64,000 nt of DNA from assembly GCA_027563935.2 (NCBI GenBank), contig CM050453.2, forward strand, positions 90,804,665 through 90,868,664, given 5' to 3'. The notes under the pieces are model-generated. The model was not told the DNA's origin. It saw only the letters and a program-made list of their open reading frames with translations, and did no database searches. Below, in pieces: positions 1 through 10,506 of the stretch. The DNA is from Costus lasius. Lineage: Eukaryota > Streptophyta > Magnoliopsida > Zingiberales > Costaceae. A program made the position numbers and the translations under genes. How positions within the stretch are numbered: the first letter of the stretch is position 1; every line of letters begins with the position of its first letter.

Positions 1-291
1 AACAAGTGGTAAGAATGTTGGTGGATGTATTTGGAAAAATTGCTTGGCTTCTATCCTCTCAAACATCCAAAGAACATCCTCATAAAGCCCTAAGGCTTCA
101 AGAGTTCTTTGATCAGCATATTTTGTGTTTACAATTCTCCTTTCCAGCAGTTTGTTATATCTTGCTTCTTGCATCTCATTCCTAAATATGATCCCATATG
201 GATTTTGGGATTGAGATGATCTACTAGGGGGTTTCCCCTTTTCTTTTCTTTTCTCTGGTTTTCTTTGGCAAATGGACTTTGTTCTTGGCAT
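1..291 (-). CDS. Athila downstream (third) ORF, N-terminal 97 codons, runs off the window
   Basis: An open frame starts at ATG 291-289 and stays open to base 1. The N-terminus is lysine-rich and basic, followed by a segment containing NPYGIIF and EARYN. It closely parallels the ORF starting at 59202 in the other Athila-like element (NPYGIIF, EARYNQLL, TLDVLGIYED). In Athila elements this ORF lies downstream of pol and is often called env-like or ATHILA ORF-1; its function is not established. No membrane segment is visible in the part seen. It is cut by the window edge, so its intactness is unknown. Confidence 0.7.
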   Translation of the reverse strand, partial: MPRTKSICQRKPEKRKEKGKPPSRSSQSQNPYGIIFRNEMQEARYNKLLERRIVNTKYADQRTLEALGLYEDVLWMFERIEAKQFFQIHPPTFLPLV

Positions 292-872
292 GTTGGCAAT
301 CAAGCTGCAAACTCACATTTTAATGGCAGCAAACAATAATGCAGTTCAATCGCAACCTATCCATGAGTTCTAAGTCATAAAAATAGGGCATGCAATCTAA
401 ACTTCATTTCGATATGGCATGTATGAATCATAGGTTCTTCATCACTAATTAAGCAAGTAGAAGGTGAAAATCAACTCAAAACTCAGCTCAAACTCCAAAA
501 ATCAACCGAAGTGTGAGTGAACAGTAACTTCAAATGCGTTTATCGTGTTTCAGCTCAAATCGGTCACGAGATCTAACCAAATTCTTTTCTAACAGCAAGA
601 AATCGAAAGCCTATCCTCTAACGAGTGTATAGAAACAAAAATCATTCAAAACGGTTAAGAATCGAGCGAGAATGAGAGAAAGGGGCGAAAACTTGCAAAA
701 ATTCGTCAAAGCGTAAAAATCGGAGAATCGAGTACCTAATCGACGGTGAAAGTTGAACAGAAGTGGTCGCCGGTGTCTCGAGGATGCCGGAGATGATCGG
801 AAATCAAAGAACGGCTCGGAAACGAGGGAGATCGAGGGTAAAAACCCTAAAAATGGTTCTGTCGAAACCCTA
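292..872. other. Non-coding spacer between downstream ORF and palindromic array
   Basis: No conserved gene is recognised. The minus-strand open frame 904-611 is serine/phenylalanine-rich and has no family features. The stretch corresponds to 59203-59809 in the second Athila-like element and may hold the leader of the downstream ORF. Confidence 0.4.
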
Positions 873-1397
873 AATACGGCACAAACTCGCGTGTCAGAAA
901 GCATTTTACGGCATTGTAATACTTTACAGTAGGTACCATAAAATCGACACAGCTCTCGAGTCGAAACAGATTCTGGATTACGGCACCGTAAAATTGTTTA
1001 CGGTGGGTGCCGTAATATATTGAAAACCTTCTGTTCAAAATCGACGCTGAATTACGGTACCGTAAAGAGTTTACGGTACCACCGTAAAATCTCGGTAACG
1101 TTCTGTTCGGAATGACATGAAAAATACGGTACCGTGAAATGCTTTACGATACCGCCGTAATATTCAAACATTAAAGTTTTTTTTTTGAAAAAAGAAAAGC
1201 AAAAATTTCAAAAAAAATATGGCACGTAAACTACCTTACGGTAGTGCCGTAAAAACGAAAGAACTCTCGGGTTGATTTTGGATCAGAAATACGGTACCGT
1301 GAAATCCTTTACAGCTGTACCATAATTTCGTCGCAGCTTTTTGTTCGTAAGCAGACTGAAATACGGTACCGTTAAATTCTTTACGGTACTACCGTAT
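873..1397 (-). repeat. Internal tandem array of TTACGG/CCGTAA palindromes
   Basis: Copies of (A/T)TACGG start at about 906, 978, 1052, 1124, 1217, 1289 and 1361. The steps are 72-74 bp, except one of about 93 bp that contains an A/T-rich insertion (1170-1216). Each unit has a palindrome of the TACGGTACCGTA type followed about 20 bp later by TTACGG-N5/6-CCGTAA, then a spacer often containing TCTGTTC. The same unit fills the U3 part of this element's LTR (5593-5960) and recurs at 59810-60410. It is placed between pol and the downstream ORF. Confidence 0.85.
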
Positions 1398-1529
1398 TTT
1401 GCTCCAAATCACGAAAAACCTATAGAAATAAAATAAAAATTAGTCCTAAGCAAAAATTAAGTTAAAGAAAACAAAAATAATGGTTAGAAAGCTTGGGTTG
1501 CCTCCCATGAAGCACTAATTTAAAGGTCA

Positions 1530-2185
1530 TTAGCTTGTCCCTTTAACACTCGGGTTTGATCGTGAATTTCTGGATCTTAACTCTGATCTTACAACATAAG
1601 GCTCGATCTTGAAACAGTATCCAAATCTGCTCAGAATTCTTTCTATTTTCTCAATCATCCTAGAGCCTTTTCTTCTTCTCTTCCTCTTTGGCTTTTTCTT
1701 CTTCTGCAATTTCTCATCAATACCCTCAAAAAGATTGTTAGATTCATTATTTGGGGATTCATCAAACAAACTTGAAACATCATAAATTTCATCATTAAAT
1801 ATTTTAACACTACAACAAGATCCTGAGTATGAAAGTTTGTTTGTTGAATCATTAAGACTAAATTCAATCTTGTTATCACATATGTCAAAAGTAATTTTTC
1901 CTTGGTTCACATCAATGCTAGCCTTAGCTGTGGCCAAAAGTGGTCTTCCAAGAATGATAGGATTTCTAGAATTTACCTCCATGTCTAACACTACAAAATC
2001 TGCAGGTATGAAAAACTTACCTATTTGCACAGGAACATTTTCTAATATACCTACAGGATACTTCACACCGATGAGTCCGCGAGCTGTAAGGATATGGATG
2101 TATGCTTTAGCTCTCCAAGATTTAGTTTCCTGTAAGTAGAAAGAGGCATTAGACTCACACTTGTACCGAGGTCACATAAGGCTCA
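1530..2185 (-). pseudogene. Aspartic protease domain of Athila-like element, frameshifted
   Basis: The minus strand encodes the retroviral-type aspartic protease that would cut Gag-Pol. The catalytic segment reads DLGTSVSLMPLS near 2170-2130, followed by KYPVGILENVP and the downstream motif ILGRPLLAT near 1950-1925. A frameshift near 2067 separates the active-site segment from the rest. A stop near 2183 separates it from gag. After a lysine/arginine-rich tract the frame runs into sequence that lies after integrase in the related element, so the C-terminus is a deletion junction. It is not expected to make an active enzyme. Confidence 0.8.
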
Positions 2186-4222
2186 GTCAAAAGATAGGGT
2201 GCCAATCAAACAAGGTATAGAAAAGCTACCTGGATCTTTCAGTTTAGGTGGCAGTTTGTTCTGTATGATTGCACTACAATCTTCAGTTAAAGTAACAGTG
2301 CATGTGTCATAATCATCCAATTTTCTTTTACTAGACAAAATCTCTTTTAGAAATTTGGCATAAGATGGCATCTCAGTAATAGCTTCAGTAAAAGGAATGT
2401 TAACATAAAGCTTTTTCAAGATTTCAAGAAATTTGCCAAACTTTTTGTCTAGTTTATGTTGAACTAACCTTTGAGGAAAAGGTATAGGTGTTTGGTAAGG
2501 AGAAGGCAAATTAGGGTTAGGATTGTCTTTCTCACATGATTCCTCCCCTTTTGGTTCATCACCCTTTTGAGGTGATGAACAAGTTTGGGGTTTCTTATGT
2601 GAAGAAGATTCCCCTAACTCTAATTCTTCTTCATTATCAACAAGCCTTTTTTCAGTGTTTTCAAACCTGCCTCTAGGTTCTCCTAGTTGTTTTCCACTTC
2701 TAGTCATGATGGCATTACAGTGCTCCCTAGGGTTTATCTCAGGTTTTGCAGGCAATTTTCCTGGGGGTCTGTAAGGTACACTAGCATGTTGTGCAATTTG
2801 GTTTTCAAGAATTTTGTTGTGGGCTTCTACTCTATCCAGTCTAGAGTTAATTTGATGTACACTTTGCTTAAACTCCTCAATTTGTTTATTTTGATTTGAC
2901 AGGATTTGTTTTTGATCAGACATAAACTCTTCAATTTTTCTATCTTGTTTTACCTCAAACTGATTTTGACTGGTCATTATTTTTTCAAACATGAATTTTA
3001 TCTCAGAGAATTGATCATTGTTTTGATTCAGATTTTGGTTGGGATTTTGCTTTTGGAATCCTTTGTTTTCAGTGTTCCCCCCTACATTGTTATTGTTTTT
3101 CCATGAAAGGTTGGGGTGATTCCTCCATCTAGGGTTATATGTATTAGAATAGGGATCATTAGGTCTACTTTGATTATAATTCCCTATGACATTTACATGC
3201 TCATTACCCTGATCAACAACTCTACAATATTCAGTAGTATGATCATCATTGTCACAATTTTCACAAGTAATAGCAGAAATAGAAGCAGTTTGCATGGAAT
3301 TTAGCTTATTGCACAAAAAGTTTACCTTCTCTTCTAAGGATCGCAATCCTTCACTTTCACCCTTACCTTGAGAAGGCTTGTAAAGTACTCCTCACTCGGT
3401 AGTCCATTGATTATGGTTCAATGCCATCTCCTCTATCAGTCTAAAGGCATCATCTGGTGTTTTGCTCATAAGAGCTCCTCCTGCAGCAGTATCCACAATC
3501 ATTTTAGTCTGATCAGATAATGTAATATAAAAAATTTGCAGTAAAGTTTGAAGTTCTAGTCCATGGTGAGGACACTTCCGCTGCAGTTCATTAAATCTCT
3601 CCCAGGCTTCACTAAGCAACTCCCCACTTCTTTGTTGAAAGCTTGTAATTTGGTTTCTCATCTGTAGTGTCTTGCTTGGGGGAAAGTATTTGTTTAAGAA
3701 GGAATTGGACAGTTGATTCCAAGTGGTGAAGGTACCGGCTGGGTGTGAATTAAGCCATGTCTTTGCCCGGTCCCTAAGAGAGAAAGGAAAAAGTCTTAAT
3801 CTCATTGCATTGCTAGAAACACCATTATATTTAATAGTATCGCATAATTCAAGAAATAAGGCCAAGTGTTGGTTGGGATCCTCCCGTGGAGATCCTCCAA
3901 ACTGATCTTGTTGAAACATTGCAATGAAACCAAGCTTAATCTCAAAATTGTTGGCCTCTATTGCTGGCCTAGCAATACTAGAACGTATTTCATAATGATT
4001 AGGGGCTGCATAGTCCCTAAGTATTCTCTGATTGTTCTGATTGTCTCCCATCTCGAATATTTCTTCTTCTAACTCTAGTTGGGATTGTTCTTGCTGTTCT
4101 TCTTGTGATGATTCTTCTAACCTCAACTTTCTGCGCACTCTCAGTGTTTTATTGATTACAGGATCCAATGGTACAAGTGGTCCTGACCTAAGGCTCCTGT
4201 GCATGCAAAGTAAACAGATCAA
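2183..4222 (-). pseudogene. gag: Gag polyprotein of Athila-like element, one in-frame stop
   Basis: Gag forms the virus-like particle of the retrotransposon. The first frame (4222-3392) holds the retrotransposon gag domain, with a core around SFLNKYFPPSK and FNELQRKCPHHGL. The likely authentic start is the methionine of MGDNQNNQR near 4050. A TGA at 3394-3392 interrupts the frame, which then continues without a shift (3346-2183). That second part contains one CCHC-type knuckle (CENCDNDDHTTEYC) near 3260-3215, an asparagine/glutamine-rich region and a coiled-coil-like stretch. It ends just before the protease. Confidence 0.8.
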
Positions 4223-4320
4223 GTGATTTCAAGAAACAGAAAATAAGCAGTAAATAAAAAACAGTAAATAAAAACCTAATCTAGCAATAATCACAACGTC
4301 TTTAATATCGACAAAACTAA

Positions 4321-4340
4321 GGTCCCCGGCAACGGCACCA
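4321..4340 (-). promoter_or_regulatory. tRNA-Asp type primer-binding sequence (distal copy)
   Basis: On the minus strand this reads TGGTGCCGTTGCCGGGG, one base from the tRNA-Asp-complementary PBS core TGGCGCCGTTGCC used by Athila elements. It lies about 86 bp inside the LTR end, whereas a PBS normally lies within a few bases of it. Confidence 0.6.
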
Positions 4341-4400
4341 AAAACTTGATAGCCCGAAAGGGAACACTACAAGTCTGGCACGTGTGTACCTTGGACTAAT

Positions 4401-4417
4401 CCTTGGTAACGGCACCA
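4401..4417 (-). promoter_or_regulatory. Primer-binding sequence next to the LTR (proximal copy)
   Basis: The minus strand reads TGGTGCCGTTACCAAGG within about 10 bp of the LTR end. It shares CAAGTTTTTGGTGCCGTT with the copy at 4321-4340, so PBS and flank were duplicated at about 80-bp spacing. This copy matches tRNA-Asp less well than the distal one. Confidence 0.55.
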
Positions 4418-5189
4418 AAAACTTGTTGTTAAACCGCAAGTGCACGGGTATACGAAGTAACAAAAAAAAGTATCGAATCCACAAGGACCTACGTTGTCGA
4501 ATACTAAATAGTTGATTTCTTACTATCTAGGCAAATCGAGATCGTGAAAATAGCAATTGGAAACTAAGAAAATAGGATTATCAGAGAGAAAAGCTGGGAC
4601 TAGGGTTTCGTTCACTTAAACTTTTATGACTAGACATGAATAAGGATTTCGTTGATTCACTTTTATCATGATGAAGATATTATCAAACAATGAACTCAAG
4701 GATCACTTTCGTGCATCCGAGTTCTAGAATCTCTAGTGGAGTCTCAAGGACCCCCAACATTCTGATCTTTGCTTTCGCACAAGATCTCCACGTTTGACAA
4801 ATAGACTCGATCTATAGATTCATGTTATAATCATGGCAATTATTTTACTAGAAAAGATCAAGATGGATCTAACCTAAGGAAGGGATCCTAACATGCAATT
4901 CTAGGGTTCCAAATTCTCAAGCAATTACCTTTCAGTCTCAAGCAAAAATTCTAAGAACATAATTAATAATATGAACTTAAAGAGAGTCTAAGCACAATTA
5001 TCACATGAGCAAAATCATCATGCTAAAATCAAACTCAACGAAATATTGAAAGAGAAGTTATCTAATCATTAAAAGTCAAGTGAACTACTCCCCCCATGTC
5101 CCAAGAGTAGTTTAAGCTAGCATGGCGAAGGAAATACAATATTCCAAAATTTCAGAAAATCAAAGATCAACAAAAGGAAGAGATTTTAG

Positions 5190-5226
5190 AAAATACGGCA
5201 CGGCTGTGAAGTATTTCACAGCCGTA
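5190..5226. repeat. Long hairpin within the LTR
   Basis: An inverted repeat pairs AAAATACGGC...GCTGTGAA with TTCACAGCCGTATTTT around a very short loop. It is a longer version of the TACGG palindromes of the U3 array and may be a derived or fused unit. Confidence 0.7.
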
Positions 5227-5592
5227 TTTTACAAAAGAAAGTATGAACAGTGGTGGCGATCCTTCTTCCCCTGATTTTTCCTCCGATTTGTCTCCTTTCG
5301 ATCTGAAACTTCTGGCACGTTGTCTCCTTCACCAGGCGATGCTTCGGTAGAAAAATCACGGCCGGAGGTCGTCTGAATCGAGCGCGGCGGCGAAACCCTC
5401 GACGGCGGCGTGGATCGCGATTTCTCCCTCCACGGTCGATCAAAATTGGGGCCTTTTGTCTCTCTGTAATCCTCTCGTGAAAAGCTCCCTTTTTGCTTCT
5501 TACGGCATCGAATATAAACTTCTGGATTGTCTGCAATCATCTCCGCAAGGATCGGGCATGGACATTGACCTGGGCGTCACGTTCAAAACCGA

Positions 5593-5960
5593 TTTTACGA
5601 CAGTGTAGTTGTTTACGGCTGGCGCCGTAAAATCTCTTGAGTCTTCTTTGCCGATGTCGTCTCGGAAAATACGTCCTGTAAAATAGTTTGCGGTCAGTGC
5701 CGTAAACTTTGCTGAACTCTCTGTTCTGAAACGGCTGGAAAATACGGCAGTGAAACCCCTTACGACAGGTACCATAAAATTGACTAAGGTTTTTGTTCTG
5801 ACGCAATCAGAAATACGGTACCGTAATATTGCTTACGGCCGGTACCATAAAATCGGGAAATCTTTCTGTTTGGAAATCTTCACAAATTACGGCAGGGTTC
5901 GGATTTTACGGTACCATTTGGAATTACGGTACCGTAAAATACATTACAGCACTACCGTAA
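5593..5960 (-). repeat. U3 palindromic array in the 5' LTR
   Basis: Units begin at about 5593, 5668, 5741, 5812 and 5887 (71-75 bp steps). Each has a TACGG palindrome and a TTACGG-N-CCGTAA partner, with spacers containing CTGTTCTG. Period and unit structure equal those of the array at 873-1397. Confidence 0.85.
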
Positions 5961-6217
5961 TTTGCTGGCTTGCTTCGATTTGCGTGAAATTTCTTGGGTG
6001 ATCTCCTCTTGATGATGAGAACTCTTCCATGTATTTGATTTTGCTTGAAAACGCCTAAAATAGTGCCTTTTTGCCTGAAAAACATGAAAAACCAAAATAG
6101 AAGTAGACTTTGCAATATTTGATGGATTTAGCATAAAAACAAGTAGAAAGATCCTCGATTTAGCATGAAAAGGTATCTAAAATGATGCAAAATATGCTAC
6201 ATATTTCGGTGTCATCA

Positions 6218-6653
6218 AGGGATGCCAAGGTCACTAAGAAACTAGCTACCGGCTGGATCTGGAAGATGATAAAATATGCTGGCTGCTACTGCAGATGCCA
6301 TAGAAGAAGAGGTCTGGCTAGGAAAGATTCATCTCCAAAAGAGACAGAGGTTGCCACTCATGATCTTTCTGGATGAAGGAATTATGTCAGCTTAGAAAGT
6401 AGCTGCTGGTTGAATTGAGACAGAGGTGGCAGTCGGTTGAAGATGATGAAGATGCTGCTGTGGAGATTGGCGTCTGCTAGCTGATCTGGTTGTGGAGTTG
6501 GTGCTTTTGGTAATGGCAGCGTGGACAAAGGTAGCGGAAGAATCACCGGCTAGATGAACATGGCAGTTGCGGCTGAAAAAGAGTAGCTAGAAATTGTTGC
6601 CGCCTGGAAGAAACTAGAGTCGGCAGCTGTAAATTAGAGAAACTGTGGTGGTG
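6218..6653. other. Host sequence between two insertions, degenerate GCTGCYGGYTGG-type repeats
   Basis: No gene is recognised. The DNA repeats degenerate purine-rich phrases such as GCTACCGGCTGGATCTGG and GCTGCTGGTTGAATTGAG. The same kind of sequence resumes at 8579, so both belong to one older sequence split by the solo LTR. Confidence 0.45.
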
Positions 6654-6658
6654 ACTGG

Positions 6659-8573
6659 TGATGACACGAAAATTCATAGTGTATTTTGCGTCATTTTATA
6701 AGTCTTTTTGTGTCATATCCATACTCTTTTGCTTATTTTTAAGCCTTATTTACCGAATATTGTGGAATCTACACCATTTTGTGTTTTTGATTATTTTCAG
6801 GTATAAAGGCATTATTTTTAAGCGTTTTCAAGCAATTCAGATGCATAGATGAATTTCCATTATCAAGAGAAGATTACATGTCAAATTTCATGAAGATCAG
6901 AGCTTCAGACCAAAAATATAACAAGGCCGTAATCAATATTACGGTATTGTGGTTTTACTAAACGTACAGAATAAACCATGGCACTGCCGTGATTTCTGAG
7001 CACTGCTGTATTTTGAGTCGATTTCTGTACAGAAAGTTTTTCAGATTTTACAGCACCACCGTAAACCATATTACTGGCCGTAATTTGGGTTGATTTCCGA
7101 CCAGAGAGTTTTGTAGATTTTACAGCACTACCATCAACCAAATTACGGGCCGTAATTTCATGATATTTTCTTACAGAATATTTTGCACAATCACGGCACT
7201 ACTGTGGTTGTTTTCACGGCCCGTGTTTCTTTCCAAATTCTTCACAGAATAAAATACGGCACTGTCGTAATCAAAATCACGGCCATAATTACAACCCAGG
7301 CAGCCGATTCTTTTGGTCAAATTGAAGCCCGATTTTTGTGCGGATGATTGCGGGTGATTTATACCACCAATTTGAGATCCGTAAAAAGGAAAATACTCGA
7401 GAGAAGAAGGCGAACACAAACACACCGGAAGCCCTAATTTTGATCCATCACTGAGAGAGATATCGCGATCTTCACCGCCACCCTAGGTTTCACCACCGGG
7501 AAGCATATAGTGCATCTCCGGCCGTGAAATTTGAAAGGAAGCTACGCCTAGAGGAGGAGAACATACTCTAGAAGTTTCAAAGCGAAAGGAGATCGACTGG
7601 AGGAGAAATCAACAAAAGAAGTGTCGCCGCTACTGTTCATCGAGCAAAATTACGGTTGTAATTTTCATTATAGCCATGCTGTTAGTAGAACTTCCTCTTT
7701 CTCTTCGATTTCTGATCCTTCGAAATTATGGATTATTGTAATTCTTCAACCATGCTAACTAAAATATTTTTTGGGACATGGGGGTGTAACCCCTTTAATT
7801 TCATAATGACTAGATGATTTTTATTTCGTTAGGGAACTCTTGTTATGATAATTCTGCTTAAGAGATGATTATCTTTAATTCTTTTTAGTTTCATATTATC
7901 AGTATGTTTTAGAGTTTTTGCAATATGGACTGAAAAATGACTTGCAAAACTTGGAACCCTAGAATCATGATTTAGGAACTCATCGTAAGAAATTAGGTTT
8001 ATTCTTATTTGTAGATTTTAGAAATATATTGTCTTGTTGATAATCTGATCTAGGAAGAATTATTGAATTAAACATGAAGATATTGTAAGAAATTAAGTAT
8101 CGGGTCATTGGAAAACCTTAAGTAGAACCTATGAAACTAAAGTATGAAAGTATTTAGTTTTCACTTGAGATGATTGACATAGAGATTGGATGCATGAAAG
8201 TGATCTTTGATTTCTTTGTTAATGATTTACTTATCTTTAACATTGAATTAATCTTGTGCAAAAGTGAGGATTGATTCTTTGTAAATTGTCTACGTGAAAG
8301 TGAGATGATTTCTTAATGAAGTAAATTATATCTTTATCATAATAAGAGTGGACTGACGATGTGCTTATTTCCTTCTAGTCATAGAAATTAAGATGGATGA
8401 ACCTATAGTCCCAGTTTCTCTCTCTAATTTCATTTTCTTTCCGAATTTTACTTACATCAATTTCGATTACCTAGCTAATAAGAAATCAATTCTTTGGTGC
8501 TTAGCAAACGAGGTCTTTGTGGTTTGATATCTTAATTATTACTTCGAGCATCCATGCACTTGCGGACACAATA
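6659..8573 (+). mobile_element. Athila-type solo LTR, 1.9 kb
   Basis: It starts TGATGACACG and ends CTTGCGGACACAATA. The terminal CA has become TA by comparison with the LTR ending at 12222. The flanks are ACTGG (6654-6658) and GCTGG (8574-8578), a 5-bp target duplication with one change. No internal element sequence is present, so this is a solo LTR left by LTR-LTR recombination. A TATA-like TTTATACC lies at about 7357, just downstream of the palindromic array. Confidence 0.8.
6925..7285 (+). repeat. U3 palindromic array in solo LTR
   Basis: Repeated CCGTAA...TTACGG inverted pairs, for example CCGTAATCAATATTACGG near 6929, alternate with mutated copies such as CCGTGATTT. The array begins about 265 bp from the LTR start, the same offset as in the other LTRs. 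The 72-bp register is less clear here because of decay. Confidence 0.7.
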
Positions 8574-8578
8574 GCTGG

Positions 8579-9409
8579 TGACAAGCTTTATAGCGAAAAA
8601 TGAAGCTGGCGGAAAAAACTAGCAGTTGCCTGGAGAAGAGAAGCTGCAGTTGAGAATTTCTGGAAAAGATATCGCCGGTGACTAGTGTGTGGATACTGAG
8701 CCGCTATTGGTTGGAGACATTGGAATCAGCTGCTAACTGGAACAGGATGAATTCGGTAATGTGGAATCAGAAGCGGCAAAGCAAAATCCTGATGGTGAAG
8801 CTGCCGGCTAATCTGGAAGATGAAGTTGCTACCTGAAACAAAGAAGTTGGTGGCTGAAAGAATCAGAGTAGCTGCCAGAATTTCTCTAGTTGGAAGGAAG
8901 TTCTGCCAATGAAGAGGAAGAAGTTGGCGAGTTCTGCTGGTTGAAGATGCGTAGCTGTCTGAAAAGAAAAGACTCATTGTCGCCTGGAACAGAGAAGCTG
9001 TAGTGGTTGAAGGAAAAGTAGAGCAGCCACTTATTTATTTACGAAAAGTTTCTATGCCTAAGAATAGAATCTAATGATCCACAAAGAAAACAGACAGAAC
9101 CATGTAGTAGAATAAAACTTGTTCTTTCTAGGCGTATGAAAATCAAAGGATCGGTATTTGTCAGGAATTTATGGTATTAACAGAAAGAGGGCTAATCAAA
9201 TTACTAAATTAAAAACTACACAGAAATTAATCAAACTTCAAAAGTTGTCATGCTTTCTAGAATCATCAGAAAATATTTTAATAGAACCAAAAAAATCCAA
9301 GAGATAGAATGAAATATGTTCTTCCTATTCATGTAAAAGCTCAGGGTTACAACTCATCAAAGTATCTTGAATTCCTGCAGCAAAAACGCTAATCATATTA
9401 GTAAATAAA
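8579..9409. other. Continuation of purine-rich host sequence, then unrecognised sequence
   Basis: 8579-9020 continues the degenerate AAGCTGC/CTGGAA-type repeats seen before the solo LTR. From 9020 to 9409 I recognise nothing. The minus-strand open frame 8977-8726 is an antisense reading of these repeats with no family features. Confidence 0.35.
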
Positions 9410-9412
9410 ACC

Positions 9413-10018
9413 GCGCATTTGGGGATGCCCTTCTGAAATAAGAGTTTATAATTCAAATGAGAAGAAGTTGGACCCAAGGACTATAAGAGGGTATTTTATT
9501 GAATATGCCAAAAAGTCTAAGGGATACAAGTTTTATTGTCCATCAAATAACATTAGGTTTGTGGAATCAAGAAATGCTAAATTTCTTGAGAGTGACTTGA
9601 TTAGTGGGAGTAATCTATCTCATGACTTAGTTCATGAGAAAGATGTTTCTAATAAGCAAGCTCCTACTTTAAGTGATAGGTTGATTATTATTCATACCAC
9701 CCCTCAATGTCAAACGGGTGTTGAACAATCAACTAATGAAACTCCACAAATCATTGCTGATAATAGTCTAGTAGATCCAATAGTTCCACAATTATCAAAA
9801 AATGTGGAGCAACCAGTTGAGCAACATTCTCCTCAGGAAAATCCTCAAGAAAATGTTTGCACAACATTAAGAAGATCAACTAGAGAGAAAAGATCAGTAA
9901 TACCTATGATTATATTGTGTATCTACAAGAATCTAATTTTAATGTTGGAGCCGAAAATGATCCTGAAATATTTTCACAAGCTATGAGTTGTAATAAATCT
10001 CTATTGTGATATGATGTC
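9413..10018 (+). pseudogene. Copia integrase C-terminal region and linker to RT
   Basis: The frame begins RIWGCPSEIRVYN and continues with KKLDPRTIRGYFI and KGYKFYCPSN, the conserved block after the copia integrase core. It then runs into the acidic/Gln-rich linker ending RRSTREKRS. The catalytic DDE core is missing, so integrase cannot be functional. A frameshift near 9903 displaces the last part before RT. Confidence 0.75.
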
Positions 10019-10501
10019 ATGCAGGATGAGATGAATTCAATGGCAACTAACAATGTCTGGGATCTTATCACATTGCCAAATGGTGCAAAAGCCATTGATT
10101 GTAAATGGGTATTTAAAATAAAAAAGGACTCATTAGGCAATGTTAAGAGATATAAGGCTAGACTTGCAGCCAAAGGATTTACTCAACGAGAAGGAATTGA
10201 CTATATGGAGAACTTTTCTCCTGTATCTAGAAAAGATTCCTTTCGAATTATTATGGCATTAGTTGCACATTTTGATTTGGAATTACATCGAATGGATGTG
10301 AAAATGACATTTTTGAATGGTGATTTAGAGGAGGTTGTTTATATGAAACAACCAGAAGGATTCTCCTCTAGTACAGGTGAGCATTTAGTGTGCAAGCTTA
10401 AAAGGTCTATATATGGATTAAAACAAGCCTCCTAGCAATAGTATTTAAAATTTCATGATATTATCTCTTCATTTGGTTTTATAGAAAATGTCATGGATCA
10501 A
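10019..10501 (+). pseudogene. Copia reverse transcriptase, N-terminal half
   Basis: This is the copia-type RT (RVT_2). CKWVFKIK, KARLAAKGF, RMDVKMTFLNGDL and IYGLKQAS are recognisable in order; the aspartate in RMDVK is the first catalytic Asp. TAG stops follow at 10434 and 10440, both at likely Arg/Gln-Trp positions. The coding sequence is interrupted by a solo LTR at 10507 and resumes at 12223. Confidence 0.85.
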
Positions 10502-10506
10502 TGTAT

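Larger units (their letters stand above)
1..6217 (-). mobile_element. Athila-like Ty3/gypsy element lacking RT, RNase H and integrase (3' end outside window)
   Basis: Reading right to left: 5' LTR (6217-4427), tRNA-Asp type primer site, gag, aspartic protease, a palindrome-rich spacer and the start of the downstream Athila ORF at the window edge. Between the end of the protease (near 1530) and the spacer phrase 'gcttgggttgcctccc' (near 1493) there is no RT, RNase H or integrase. The related element at 54653-64000 has about 3 kb of pol in this interval, followed by the same phrase at 60496. This element is therefore an internally deleted, non-autonomous copy. Gag and protease are also broken by a stop and a frameshift. 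The Athila assignment rests on gene order, protein similarity and the tRNA-Asp primer site, all recognised by eye. Confidence 0.85.
4427..6217 (-). repeat. 5' LTR of Athila-like element (about 1.79 kb)
   Basis: On the minus strand the LTR starts TGATGACACCGAAATATG at 6217 and ends GCGGTTTAACA at 4427. Start and end match the other LTRs of this group: TGATGAC at 6659, 10507 and 56408, and a CTTGCGG-type end at 8573, 12222 and 54653. U3 carries the palindromic array. The part near the 3' end carries the conserved sequence ATTACTTCG...GCACTTGCGG in a diverged form. Confidence 0.8.
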
